DNA of 64,000 nt from Chionoecetes opilio. Its lineage: Eukaryota; Arthropoda; Malacostraca; Decapoda; Majidae. Positions 43,440-57,136 of the stretch are shown here, piece by piece. The stretch spans positions 178,060 through 242,059 of the forward strand of contig JACEEZ010024141.1 in assembly GCA_016584305.1 (NCBI GenBank), read 5' to 3'. A model generated the notes under the pieces. That model was not told the DNA's origin. It did not search any database and saw nothing but the letters and a program-made list of their open reading frames with translations. Within the stretch, counting starts at the first letter, position 1. Every line of letters starts with the position of its first letter. A program made the position numbers and the translations under genes.

Positions 43440-44645
43440 ACATGTCCTACAACATCATATGACATACAAAAATATCAACATATTTGGTCACATGAAACTT
43501 GGTACCTAAGAATAAACAAAAAAAGTAACAAAAAAAGTCAAGGTAACAATATCAACCTAAATAAAGAATGACAACAAAATATGGGAGAAAGATCTGCATG
43601 GAACCACCAGCCACTCAGCACACACAGGGATCACACACTGCCGCCACATCTCAAGCTAAGAGAAAACACTATCTAGAGGCCTTAAGAACAACATTAATGC
43701 TTTCCTCCATCAGAAAGTGAATCCACAAGTGAGTGTCGCCGCAGCCTTGGCTTTTAAGATGCCCTCCCATGGTGGCACCATTTGTGGGTGCAGGAAAGCA
43801 TCCTTTGTCTATATAGACCAACAAAATAAAAAATTTGTTACTAAACAGAAGTTCACATAAATGATGCCAATTGAATGTGTGATGCCAGGAAGAGGGGAAG
43901 CAGGGCACAACAAAGCTACATAAAGAGCCATAAAACACATATAAAAGTGTTTTACTGCTAGCTGAGCAGCAACAGTAAAACAAATACAACCAACCCTCAG
44001 GTATCGTGCCTATTCAGTGCTGCAAGAGTGTGCATTAGCTGATAAATGCAATAGCTTAACTAAAAAAGCATGAGAATAATTCTAATTGGTGCCAAAGTGG
44101 CAAACTTGAATACCTATTTTTCATATTTTTACTAGTTCTTACCTCATGATTTCCACTTACACTTACATGATATAATATGTATTGAAATATCTAAAATTTA
44201 ATTAAAAAAATGCAAAGGGCCATCACATTTACTGTTCTGAGTGGTGTTGAGGGGCTTAGGGGACGAGCACTGAATGGTAGAGGTGGGAAGGGAGGGATGG
44301 GTGGCGGCCAATCCCAGTGCTCGCTGGCCCGGTGACAGGGACCAATCAGGGAGTGAGTACGGTTGTTTTACATAACTTGATGATGCACGACCCAGGAATG
44401 TTAAATTTTCCACAATTTTCCACCCCTTTCGGTGCATGATGCCCTGGTCATGTGCATTATAGCCTAGGTGTGCAGGTTTTGAGGCTCCAGCAATGGCTTT
44501 GAAATGTGACAGCCAAATGCATGAAAGCTGAGGGTTGAGTGTACCATAAATCACAGGCCTCCAGGAAATTATATATACTGCAAATCCTCTGATAGCATCT
44601 AAATTCAAAACTGCTTACATTAATACCTTTAAAGATCGTATGACT
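43440..44645. other. Intronic, no supported gene
   Basis: AT-rich with scattered short frames (for example 43669-43989 minus, 44198-44608 minus), none with domains or conserved splice context. Confidence 0.55.
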
Positions 44646-44648
44646 GTA

Positions 44649-44995
44649 CAGGTTGAAGTTCCCAAACTCGGCAACACCCAAAACTCGGCTATGGTTCCGG
44701 ATTTTCCAAAACACAGCAGAACACCCAAAACCCGGCGCGTAGTTGCCGGGTCGGCCGCTAGGTGCCACCACACTAGGCCGCTTGGTTTCTCCCGCCGATT
44801 TGTTTGTTGTTATTGTTCAGTGTTGTTGGGACTGTAGAGTTGTGTACACTGTTATTTTGTGTACTTCTTCTATTTTTTTCAAGTGATTTTCATGCTTTTT
44901 TCCCCCTTAATATATCTACGTTCTAAAAGTCGGAAAATTCCATTACTTGGCTCGGCGCTGGTCCCGAGGTTGCCGAGTTTGGGAACTTCAACCTG
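44649..44995. mobile_element. Tigger-type element, family T7 (second copy)
   Basis: Ends CAGGTTGAAGTTCCC and GGGAACTTCAACCTG, TA at 44647-44648 and 44996-44997. It matches 9463-9895 in reverse but lacks the transposase start. Confidence 0.88.
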
Positions 44996-44999
44996 TATT

Positions 45000-45505
45000 T
45001 TAAACTCTGCTGCTTATATTAGTATCCTAAAAGCCATGCTTGGATCTTAAGTACACCACTGCTTACATCAACACTTTCTAAGGCCTCATGACTGCTTCAC
45101 TAATTCCTATCATTGTCTTGACACCTCATGGCCTGCAACACTTCCCTCACATGTACTGTTAGCTTGAACTCATTCACTTCAAGATGGGGATTTTTCTTAT
45201 ATTCAACATCATAAGGAGACTGGCAAAGTGGGGAAAAAAGCCTGCCTAGTGACAGCCTCTAAAAATCAGACAGCAAAAGAGTGCCAGAATAGTTGGCCAA
45301 TTTAGTTTGTAAGAAGTCTTGATAATAATTCAATGTTATAATCATAGAAAACAAATCATAAAAAATTAAGAGGACTAGCAATACAGTGGCAAAGGGAAGG
45401 TGTGTCCGGGAGTTTGGCTCAAAGCAACACACACACAACACACACAAATGTACAGGGGTGCATGAGTATACATATATAAGCCAACGACACAACTACACAC
45501 CAACA
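45000..45505. other. Intronic, no supported feature besides CA run
   Basis: CACACA-type repeats at 45425-45450. No gene-like frame. Confidence 0.5.
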
Positions 45506-45510
45506 CTCAC

Positions 45511-45558
45511 CACCTTGGACGCATTGATGGTGGTGCCACCACCTTCCCCCTCAACCAG
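45511..45558 (-). CDS. TMEM245: TMEM245 exon e (48-bp microexon)
   Basis: 48 bp between acceptor GTGTGGCAG and donor GTGAGTGTTGG. It codes LVEGEGGGTTINASKV, a Gly-rich insert containing an NAS sequon, in phase 0 on both sides, so skipping would keep the frame. The intronic CAC/GTG-rich DNA upstream includes a run of GGT repeats next to the acceptor. Confidence 0.72.
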
Positions 45559-45784
45559 CTGCCACACCACCACCACCACCACCACACCAAAGGGAGAGAA
45601 GAAAGCTCAGGAAAGAACAGCAAGAAGTGAAAAGTACAAGTATGTACAGGCATTCCCCTACTTACAAAGGTTCTAGTTACATACTTTCAATATTACCCTA
45701 ACCTGTCTGTAAATACAAATTGTAGTTTTTGTATGTATAAATATTAGTCTGTCAGATCTGACTCATAGATCAGAAAAATTGGGC

Positions 45785-46795
45785 TTGCAATCATTGGAGG
45801 AGAGAAGAAAAAGAGACTTGATAGTGGTGTAGAGCTAGGGTGGGAATGGAAGAATTGACAGAGAAGACGTGTATGCAAGGAACGTAAAGGCCCCCATCCA
45901 CGGTACGATTGGTCGTACGATCTGATCCGACAGACCTGATCCGATGGATATCCTACCACCCACTAACGATCCGACCGCACCTCAGGATCAATTCAGTTGG
46001 TGATAGAAACGGTGGAGAGCGGTTCCCATGATGGGTCTATGCAACGAGGATCGAATTACTTTTGATGGAATCTGATACCATAACTGAGGAGCGTAAACAT
46101 CATCCGCGCTCGCACCAAATTTCATAGAGGCAGTTATTTTCTTAATATATTTCCGGAACACACTTCTCATATTGTTTTTTTTTTTTTTACTGTTTCAACA
46201 TTAGCCTCACTGTCGCTCACTGTCCCGCTCCTTGAGTTTCTCTACCAATACTTCATAAGCTGCATTTTTCTTATATTTATCCATTTACTTTTTGCTTTTT
46301 ATTTCCCACAAACATTCAGTTTCTATATAATTGGATGAATTCTGTCCAAAAGTGCTTGTCATCAAAGAAACAATTCATCTTGGTAATCCTCTCGCGACGC
46401 TGTCAGTGGCGAAACTGACGGTTGGCCTCACGATCAGCACACTCACGGTGCGATCCGGTCTGAACCGGATGATCTGTCGGATCTAAAAACCAAACACTGC
46501 TTGGTCGCATCCGACCAGCTGTCAGTCGGTCGGACAGACCAAAATCACCCCACTCACGATCCAATCTGGTTGGATCCAACCAGATCTGTCCGATGGTCGT
46601 ACGACCAGATCGCACCGTGGATGGGGGCCTTAAGAGCAACTAGAGGACGTGGAAAGAAGCTGAAGATAAGATGCTTGACAGACATAAAGCAGTACAGCTT
46701 TCCCTATAGTCATATTGACATATGGAATAACCTGGACAAGAAAATTGTAAATGGCAAGAGTATTAATGATTCTAAAGTTATGATTGACTAATTGA
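45785..46795 (+). pseudogene. LINE-C tail fragment split by a Harbinger element
   Basis: Before the insertion the frame reads GRIDREDVYARN. After it: RATRGRGKKLKIRC, then KQYSFPYSHIDIWNNLDKKI and NGKSIN. Joined across the TAA duplication it follows the same order as the 26.9-kb LINE-C, with additional stops upstream. Confidence 0.8.
45888..46630. mobile_element. Harbinger/PIF MITE (743 bp)
   Basis: Ends AGGCCCCCATCCACGGTACG and GCACCGTGGATGGGGGCCT, with 3-bp duplications TAA (45885-45887, 46631-46633). It is GATCC/CGTACGA-rich near both ends and has no coding capacity. Insertion into LINE-C coding DNA dates it after that LINE. Confidence 0.9.
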
Positions 46796-46931
46796 GACAT
46801 GATACATGGAGAAGGGACCCAATGAGAGAAACTCATTTCCCATATATCACAACTAGGTAAATTCCCCGACAAGTCTCAGAGGCATTAAAGTGGAACCAGT
46901 GATGATAGTAATAGCAAGAAATATTGAGCTA

Positions 46932-47705
46932 CAGGGAGGTCCCGAAGATACGAGCAGTTAGGTTCCACCTGGCATACTCGTAAAGCGAAATCTCGTATAA
47001 CGAAAACACATAACTAATGGTAAAATATAGGTTTGGTTCCAGGACTCCATCAATTAAAACAAAACAAAAAATAAAACGTGTTTTTCAAGCTAAAATAAAC
47101 TAAAGCAAACACAACAAACACACAGCGTCTATATTACCCACACTGTACTACCTATTCTGTAGAAAAAGCATTCTGAAAGAGAAAATAGCACACAAAATAT
47201 CATAACTGCACATTAATTAAACATAAAACATGCATAACAAGCAAAAAAGACGTTGTAATGTAGGGGACGCCTCGTGATACAAGAGAAGGTAGTGTAGCGG
47301 TCCCAAGGTTGGGGCCCCATACCTGCTAATTACCCCTTCAGGTCAGGCCGCGCCATATGCTTAATTACCCTTCAGGTCACGCCTTGCTAGGGGTGACCTG
47401 ACTGCGGTCCCAAGGTTGGGGCCGCACACCTGCTAATTACCCCTAAATGTCAGGGCGCGCCATATGCTTAATTACCCTTCAGGTCACGGCTTGCTAGGGG
47501 TGACCTCACTGGGGTCAACCAAATCCCCCTTTGTCCAGCCCGGGAGTGGTAGGGCGCGCATTTTTAACTTGATAATCTTACTCACCCCAGTTTGAATGTC
47601 TTATCATTGGATTTTCGATCTCGTATATTGAAAATAGACCCTAATTTACACATCTCGTATCATCGATTCTCGTATACCGAATGCTCGTATAAAGGGACCT
47701 CCCTG
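46932..47705. mobile_element. Tigger-type element, family T6 (second copy)
   Basis: Ends CAGGGAGGTCCCGAAGATAC and AAAGGGACCTCCCTG, TA duplications (46930-46931, 47706-47707). A 109-bp internal block starting GGTCCCAAGGTTGGGGCC is tandemly duplicated (about 47300-47515), unlike the 30660 copy, which has it once. Confidence 0.9.
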
Positions 47706-47899
47706 TATATGTATCAGTTCAGGCTGGCAAAATATACTGTTTGAGCATTTTTCGAGGTATAGCTGTACAGTACATAAATTTTTAGCAATCCTGTGTACAG
47801 TATTCAGTAACAATATAAGTAATGTTGGACTTGCACAGAATTTAAGTTCAGAACAAACCCTAGGAACCAATGGTCTATGTAAGTAGGGGAGTCCCTGTA

Positions 47900-48754
<855 letters not shown>

Positions 48755-49145
48755 GGGGGGGGGGTAGAATATGCAAAATACAGGAGCAGGTGCAAGTGGA
48801 GACTTTACGGCTTTGGCCATTCCCTCGAGGGCGTCCCCGGGAACAGGCGACAGCATTGACTACACTAGAAGAAGAAGCTGAACACTGAAAGCACAGCCAG
48901 AAATGCAAACACCACTCGGAAGAAGAAAAAATCCAGAAAAAAAAAAAAAAACAAAACGTTCTTGTGTAAATCATGCATATAATAATAACATAACACGCAG
49001 AAGAAGCACAACTGAGTACTACATTAGCAGGCGTGAATGTACTATATATACACAAAGAAACTAAATTATTAGGCAAATTAAAGTTTGGAAACATACATAC
49101 AATGTTTGGAAAAAAACCACAATACAAATTCTTTAAAACTGGATA
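48755..49145. other. Intronic, no supported feature
   Basis: A GCCATTCCCTCGAGGGCGTC stretch and an A14 run near 48938. No gene. Confidence 0.5.
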
Positions 49146-49408
49146 CGGTAGATCCCCTCTCACTCGAACTATGGTAAACCCTCTATAATTTGATCTAATT
49201 GGGGGGAAGCCTGGGTCGAATTAGCCAAAAGTCTGAATTATCCTATGGTTACCTCTAGCCCCCCCACACAATAAGAACTCACTCAAACATGCCAAAACAG
49301 CACAGATTGTATTACTTGTACAGTAAAACCCTTATAACTCGGCACGATAGGGGCTCTGGCCCTTGCCGAGTTATTCAATGTGCCGAGTTATGCAATGTCC
49401 TCTGATAT

Positions 49409-49446
<38 letters not shown>

Positions 49447-49471
49447 ATCAAAGCATAAAAACTACACTTAC

Positions 49472-49645
49472 CAGTGAACGGGTAGAATAGAATGTGCTGG
49501 ATTTGATATCAAACTCAGCACAAATAGCACGCATGGACGCACCTACATCCATCCTTGCCAACACTTTCACCTTTTCCTGCAGGCTCAGGCTCTTCAATTC
49601 CATTCCCTTCCTGCTGGAGACACCCTTGCGTGATGGAGCTGACAT
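49472..49645 (-). pseudogene. T2 transposase first exon, minus arm
   Basis: ATG at 49645 opens MSAPSRKGVSSRKGMELKS, then LSLQEKVKVLARM and GASMRAICAEFDIKSSTFY, a pogo/CENP-B helix-turn-helix, up to a GTAAGT donor. No downstream exon with a DDE domain is present in the element. Confidence 0.75.
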
Positions 49646-50067
49646 CTTGATATACAGTACTGTATGATGTAATCCCAAAACACGTAAAATAGGTGGCAAA
49701 GTAAAGCAAAGGTCTGGTACCAGCGCGTAGGCTGAGCCGTGTTTTTGTCGTCCAAGCACCGTCTTGGATTACGAATCCCAATCCAATAACACTTGCTGAA
49801 ATGTGTGTTATACTACTTTGTGATACTGTTTGCAATGTTTTGCATTGATTATTATTTCGGCTCCTACCAAGCTTCTTGTGTTTTTTAAGCAGAAACCAAT
49901 CCTTTTTTAATTTCGACAAAAAACGGAATTCGTATCCAAGACGGTGCTTTGACGACATAAACACGGCTCAGCAGCTGACAGCCTACGCGCTGGTTCCTGA
50001 CCTTTGCTTTACTTTGCCACCTATTTTACGTGTTTTGGGATTACATCATACAGTACTGTATTTCAAG

Positions 50068-50217
50068 ATGTCAGCTCCATCACGCAAGGGTGTCTCAAGC
50101 AGGAAGGGAGACTTCAATGAAATTGAAGAGCCTGAGCCTGCAGGAAAGGTCAAAAGGACAAAAACACTACTTTATGCGACTAAGGCTTTGCCGAGTATAA
50201 GCAAAGAGATGCAGTTA
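50068..50217 (+). pseudogene. T2 transposase first exon, degenerate plus arm
   Basis: ATG at 50068 again opens MSAPSRKGVSSRKG but a frameshift then gives DFNEIEEPEPAGKVKR in place of the helix-turn-helix. Together with the minus arm it makes a large inverted repeat around 49850. Confidence 0.75.
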
Positions 50218-50328
50218 TAACAGCAATATGCCGAGATACATTAATTTTTGCCGACTTTCTGTTTACATATTCACACAAGAGGTGGTGAGGGCATGATATA
50301 CCGAGTGAAAACCAAGCGATGCAATCTA

Positions 50329-50657
50329 GGGGAGGCGGTAGCAGAGTGGTTAGCGTCACCGAGTGGCGTTCTCGAAAACCCAAGTTCGATCCCGAGTGAG
50401 ACCCATAAATCCACTTGAAATCTTTCTGCACCGTCGAGTGGCCTAAGAACACCCACATGCCCTGTCCATTAACTCCACCTTGGACTGTGAGTGCATGGGA
50501 GGACACGGGGCGGCATGAGCCTCTAATTACAGGTGTCACTATAAGAATCCTGCCTGCGCCACCACTGGCGAGGGCCAACCATCACAGCCCTCGAGTGAGC
50601 CTCCAGGGCCTACTATCCCACCCCTGGAGCTCACTGCCTACACGCGCTATAGGCGCA

Positions 50658-50737
<80 letters not shown>
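50329..50737 (+). mobile_element. SINE-S inside T2 copy 1
   Basis: Head GGGGAGGCGGTAGCAGAGTG, box B AAGTTCGATCCCG, body, and a long A run (50659-50737). The same SINE sits at the same place in T2 copy 3, so it predates their spread. Confidence 0.92.
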
Positions 50738-50741
<4 letters not shown>

Positions 50742-50809
50742 TCTTTGCCATTGCCGAGTTATGTCAAATTCCGAGTTATACAGTGCCGAGTTATAAGGGT
50801 TTTACTGTA

Positions 50810-51044
50810 CTCCCCAAAACATGGCTAATACTGAAGTCTAGAATACAGTACTACTGTAAACTGAGCACTCAGGCGTCACTGATAGCGTCTTCAGGCAAAG
50901 GCTGCGTTCAGGAAAGCAACGCGCACAGGTGCACGGTGACGGCAGTACAACTATTCGCCGACTTACGACCCAAGCAACTTACGACTCTTCGACTTTACGA
51001 CCGCCGGTAAATGCTGATAATTGTGCAAAATAAAATATATATAT

Positions 51045-51130
<86 letters not shown>

Positions 51131-51140
51131 ATATATATAT
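50810..51140. other. T1 body and TA microsatellite
   Basis: 50810-50945 resumes T1. 50955-51005 has CGCCGACTTACGACCCAAGC, resembling a further TA-element end (compare TACTTACGACAGGTCGG near 54010). 51030-51140 is a TA microsatellite. Confidence 0.55.
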
Positions 51141-51141
51141 A

Positions 51142-52148
<1,007 letters not shown>

Positions 52149-52151
52149 TCT

Positions 52152-52436
52152 ATATATTTTACATTTGTGCCTATAGTGCCTGTAGGCAGTGACTAAGGCC
52201 CGGATGGTAGGCCCTGAAGGTTCACTTTAGAGCTGTGATGGTTGGCCCTCGCCCATGGTGGCGCAGGAAGGATTTTTATAATGATGCCTGTGATTAGAGG
52301 CTCATGCCGCCCCCCTGTGTCTTCTGATGCGCTCGCAATCGAAGGTAGAGTTAATGGGCAGCGTGTGGGTGTTCTTAGGCCACTCGACGGTGCAGAAAGA
52401 TTTTGGTTCTCATCGGGGATCGAACACGGTGATACG
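52152..52436 (-). mobile_element. SINE-S, reverse orientation
   Basis: Starts with TTTACATTTGTGCCTATAGT (tail), continues CGCCCATGGTGGCGCAGG and ends near GGGGATCGAACACG (box B). The box A part is missing. Confidence 0.82.
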
Positions 52437-52817
52437 ATGGTTATAACAATAATGAACAACGAAAATTTTGATAAAATATGACTTAACCCCTTCACTGCTG
52501 ATATTAAATTCATAGGCCTACCCCCCTGTGCGGCAGGCTTGATTAAAATATAAAATAATTACTGATCATATTTTAAGGTGCCTAAATGAATAGGATGCTC
52601 ATTCCATACCAGAAAATCTATGTTTCGTCTTGGTGGAGGCTACCAGATAAGTGAGGAGTTGCGTCAGAGTGCAACAACAGGGCAGTGACCGTGCTGCCAG
52701 ACGCACAATGAAACTACTTACTACTCAACATAATACAGCATATTTTGATACATAAATGCTTCATTCATTCATGCATTCATTCATTCATGCTTCTGTATTA
52801 TATCCATCAAGAATATG

Positions 52818-53523
52818 TTGAACTAGCCGCAAAGCCGCCCTCCGGGCAGACTTTTTGGCTAGCTCCTGCGGAGGGCTATTGGTGGGCCTTCGGCCCACCA
52901 CCTGTGTTTGGTGGGCCTTCGGCCCACCAAACATGAACTCTCCAGGTAGCCCCTTCTAACTTTCCTGAAATCATGGATGTAGAAATGTATGTATTCCCCC
53001 CACCCATTCACTCACCCATTACCATCACCCCCCACCCATTCACTCACCATTACCCATCACCCCACACCCATTCATTCCCCCATTACCCATCACCCCCCAC
53101 CCATTCACTCACCCATTACCCATCAGCACACACCCATTCACTCACCCATTACCCATCACCCCCCACCTATTCCCTCACCCATCACCCATCACCCCCAACC
53201 CATCACCCCCCACCCATTCACTCACCCATCACCCCACACCCATTACCCATCACCCCACCCATTCACTCACCCATTACCCATCACCCTACATTAAGGCTTC
53301 CTCAATTCTCGCAACCCACTTTTGTTTTCACAATTCTCGCTAATAGGCTGCTAAAAAAAAGAAAAAAAAAAAGTGATCGGATCATCTCGTAAGTGGGCTT
53401 ATGACCTTCCCCTGGTCGACCCGATTCCAAAACTGTGCCATATGAGGTGTTTGCGCCACGGGGGACGGAACCTATACCACACACACACACAGACAGACAC
53501 ACTTTCGCTTATATTATTATAGA
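52818..53523. mobile_element. Inserted element with GC hairpins and CACCCATTCACTC repeats
   Basis: It begins ACTAGCCGCAAAGCCGCCC and ends TATATTATTATAGAT, a start/end combination seen in abundant arthropod retro-repeats (from memory; class uncertain). It has two copies of GGTGGGCCTTCGGCCCACC (52882, 52909) and a tandem CCCATTCACTCACCCATTA region (52996-53290). Confidence 0.5.
52996..53290. repeat. CACCCATTCACTCACC minisatellite
   Basis: Irregular units of about 31 bp built from CACCCATTCACTCACCCATT and ACCCATCACCCC. The open Pro/His-rich frames over it are artefacts. Confidence 0.85.
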
Positions 53524-53845
53524 TATCTTGACTATTTAGCCTTGCCATTGAAGTAGAGGGCGCGGCAGCGTCGACACGTCGTACTGTACCGCTTGACCTT
53601 ATTAGTCATACTAACTCACTCAAGCAGAAAAAGAGGTTCTATTATATCGCAACACTTGACACTGTTGCCATACAAGCCTATCACAGCGAATATTTACCCA
53701 TAATATCATTGAGTGCGGAGTTTAAATACAGAAACCCTATATGTACCAGCCGCAGTGAACCCTTAGATAGCTGAGAGACCGTATTTGTACCAGCCGCAGT
53801 GAAGGGGTTAAAGATGATTATAATCATTACACATATTTTAGCATT

Positions 53846-53972
53846 CTGCCTGCATCACCACGGGGGAGGGCCAACCATCACAGCCCCCAAGTGAACCTCC
53901 AGGGCCTACCATCCGGGTCTTAGTAGTCATTGCCTACAGGCGCTATAGGCACAAATGTAAAAAAAAAAAAAT
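53846..53972 (+). mobile_element. SINE-S, 3' half only
   Basis: CTGCCTGCATCACCACGGG through GCGCTATAGGCACAAATGTA and A12. The head and half the body are missing. Confidence 0.82.
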
Positions 53973-53984
53973 TATAATAAATAT

Positions 53985-54540
53985 AACATAGGCTGACTTA
54001 CATCCAGTTCTACTTACGACAGGTCGGTCGGTCCCAATCACGGTCGTAACTTCGTAAGTCGACCACTCGGTGCATAAAGTATGCCTAGTGCAAGCTACCC
54101 TAGCACTACATACAGCCCAGCTGGGATGTGAATCGCCACCGAGTTGCCAGCTCGCGCCACAATTAAGGTATGTAAACAAATGGAAAAGAAAGCTTCTGCT
54201 CTTCGCTCTCCTCTTCTTGCCTCCTTAATATTTCATTTCCTGCTACTATAAATTTTGCTGCATCAAATACTGGGACATCAGCAAGTTATTCTTCAACAAT
54301 AAGAATAGCCACAGAGATAAATTTTGGCAGCTGCTATCTTGGTAGCAATGTGTATTGTGAAGCGTTCAGTATCGTTCAGTAGGGAGAGTGCGGGGGAGGA
54401 GTGGACGCTACTGAACGCAGCCGTGGCAGGTGTCACTCGGGGGGATTTGTAAGGTAAGGTCTTCAGTGCTTGAGGTGCTTAATGTGTTGGAGGCGATGTG
54501 GCTGACGAAGTGGATGGCACAGAGGAGATGGAAGATGCTG
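53985..54540. other. T1 interior or other nested remnant
   Basis: CTTACGACAGGTCGGTCGGT and TCGTAAGTCGACCACTCGG suggest another TA-element end. 54420-54540 may be T1 interior. No reliable gene. Confidence 0.4.
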
Positions 54541-55639
54541 CAGAAAACTCTGAAAATTCGAACTTCAGTTCTGATTATGGGAAGTTGGAAAGTTGTTGAA
54601 AAATTTGAACTTGGCCTGAAACAGGTTGAATTATCCGAAGTTTGAATTATACGGGTTCGAATTAGAGAGGGTTTACTGTATATAGGGATTAAGGTTGTCC
54701 TAATTATAGCAAATAGATAATATAATTGCCTCTGGAGAGTTTTTTCACCCTTAGAGCCCACTCATATTTTATTATTAACCGTGGATGGTCATCTCAATAC
54801 TAATTGAGGCAAAATGTTTAGAAAAATTTGGTCAAATCAAGAGAAAATGCGCCTCGCCTATGAACAACAGTGTTGATGCCACGCTGGCTCATGGCAGACG
54901 GACGCTGCCACGCTGGCCTGGTGGTGGCTGTCCCAGATGTGCTCCCGAGGCTTCATATCACACTGACACGTCAGAGTAATATGAAATTTGTCTGCCCAGA
55001 CTATTTGTCCGGGGAATGAGAGGTATGAGTTAGAGGGGTTCTACTGTACATGATATATTTTAGATGTCTTTATCTTTGGTTAAATCATAAAACTACAACT
55101 GTAGGTTCAAAGCTGATTGCTTGATACCACACGACATTATATGCAAAGGAAAATATCATAAGCTTTAAGCAAATACAACAGCACATAAGCATTAAACAGA
55201 GCTGCTGGTTGTTCTGTACTCACTAAGCATATAAGCTGTGAAATAGTGCAAATGACAATATCCTATGAGCGAAAGGCTGAATAATATGTACAATATGAAG
55301 GGAAGGGAGAGGTGTGAGCAAACACAAATTAACTCATTCCATAACAGTGCTAATGAGGCAATGAAGCAAAGCTGGCCACGCGTTTGCCAAAGAAATACAC
55401 GTCAAATGGGTTTAGCAGAAAAAGGAAAAACAAATGAACAGGTGAAAAAAAAAAAATCGCCAAGTATTGTTATGATAAGTGAGGTGTCAAGCAAACATTT
55501 GCACACACAAGCAGGTGTTGGTAGCAGTCCAGCAGGAGCAGGAGGCAGCAGTAAGCCACCCCTTCATCCCTTCCCCTCAACCAGCCTCTCAAGACTGTGT
55601 GATAAGCACCATAATTTTTCCTTCTCAACCTTGTCATTC

Positions 55640-56356
55640 TTGATCTAAACACATAAGAACATAAGAACATAAAAAAATAAGGAAGCTACAAGAGGCCGTG
55701 AGGCCTACACGTGGTAGTTCCTGTTACCTAACACTACCCACATCCATCTTTCATCCCCATCCATGAACCTATCCAGCCCCTCTTTAAAGCTCCCTAATGA
55801 CTCCGCACTAACTTCGTCTACCGAGTCCATTCCACTCATTCACTACCCTATTTCTTTTTTAAATCTACGCTTTTCCAGCTTGAATCCGTTACTTCTTGTT
55901 CTACCCTGGTTAATAGCCGTAAGAACTTTTCCTACCTCTCCTTTATTAAATCCCTTTATCCACTTAAAAACTTCTATCAGATCGCCCCTTACTCTGCATC
56001 TCTTGAGTGAGTGTAACTTCAATAGCTCCAATCTCTTCTCATAACTAAAGTTACGCATCCCTTGAATCATTTTGGTCATCCTTCTCTGCACTGATTCTAA
56101 CAAGGCTATATCCATCCTGTAATATGGAGACCAAAACTGAACTGCATAGTCTAGGTGAGGTCTGACTAGAGCCAGATAAAGCTTTAGAATAACTTCCGCA
56201 CTTCTACATTTAACACTTCTGGTAATGAATCCTAACACTCTATTAGCTCTATTTCTAGCCTCAATACATTGTTTCCTAGGTCGGAGGTCTAAGATCCTCA
56301 CTCCAAGATCTTTTTCACCTTCTGATCTTTTCAGCGATACATTGCGTATGGTGTAT
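55640..56356 (-). pseudogene. LINE-B reverse-transcriptase tail (left part, interrupted)
   Basis: The minus frame reads LRPRKQCIEARNRANRVLGF, RSAEVILKLYLALVRPHLDY, VQFWSPYYRMDIALLESVQR, then EKRLELLKLHSLKRCRVRGD and SNGFKLEKRRFKK, followed by a degraded tail and the 3' end motif AAGGAAGCTACAAGAGGCC. The upstream coding part continues at 58773 after FB copy B. Confidence 0.9.
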
Positions 56357-57136
56357 CATAGACCACTGTATACCTGGACTGCGCACGGAATATCGGCCTG
56401 TCGCACAAGGGGCTGAAGTCGGAGGGCCGCTCGGATTCATATATATATATACGGATCATATAGACTAGTTTATCAGTATATATGATATACTGTAATCTTT
56501 GTAAATGTTTGTTCTATAATATTATCAAATAAAAAACAGTAAAACACGCTAAAGAAATGCCATTACGAGACTCTGAAGAAATATGCATGAACTTAATATT
56601 CACTTCAACTCTTCGCCATTTAAAACTTTGTGAGTCAACTTTTATCATGAAGGGTATCAATAGAAGCGCAATTTGATTAGCTTTCCAATGCTATATTTCG
56701 TTATCTGATAAATTAATTAAAACCATGCATAAATTAGCGTTAACTAAATAAATAAAATCATCAATCGGGTAATTTTCCCGATTGATGATATTTATTTAGT
56801 CAACGCTAATTTATACACGGTACTAATTCATTTATCAGAAAACGAAATATATAAGTAAATATATAACATCATCAATCGGGAAAATTACCCGATTGATGAT
56901 TTTATTTATTTATTTAACGCAAATATGGTTCTAATTAATTTATCAGATAACGAAATATAGCAATGGAAAGCTAATAAAATTGCGCTTCTATTGATACTCT
57001 TCATTATAAAAGTTGACTCGCAAAGTTTTAAATGGCGAAGAGTTAAGTGAATATTAAGTTCATGTACAGTAAAACCCTTATAACTCGGCACTGTATAACT
57101 CGGAATTTGATATAACTCGGCAAGGCAAAGACAAAG

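Larger units (their letters stand above)
45647..47897. mobile_element. T9-family element with four nested insertions
   Basis: Left CAGGCATTCCCCTACTTAC after TA, right GTAGGGGAGTCCCTG before TA (47898-47899). Its own sequence is at 45647-45760, 46865-46931 and 47708-47897 and matches 23618-23790 plus 25185-25383. Inside lie a LINE-C fragment split by a Harbinger element, and T6. Confidence 0.75.
49321..50807. mobile_element. Composite Tigger-type element, family T2 (copy 1)
   Basis: Ends CAGTAAAACCCTTATAACTC and GAGTTATAAGGGTTTTACTG, TA duplications (49319-49320, 50808-50809). It contains two head-to-head copies of a transposase first exon and a SINE-S. Inserted in T1. Confidence 0.9.
52487..53807. 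mobile_element. TTAA-flanked element, family P5
   Basis: TTAA at 52483-52486 and 53808-53811; ends CCCCTTCACTGCTGATATT and CCAGCCGCAGTGAAGGGG. Another insertion (52818-53523) fills most of it. Confidence 0.75.

Noticed and set aside
52882..52927. Bacterial rho-independent terminators
   Set aside because: The hairpins lack a following T run and the surroundings are eukaryotic repeats.
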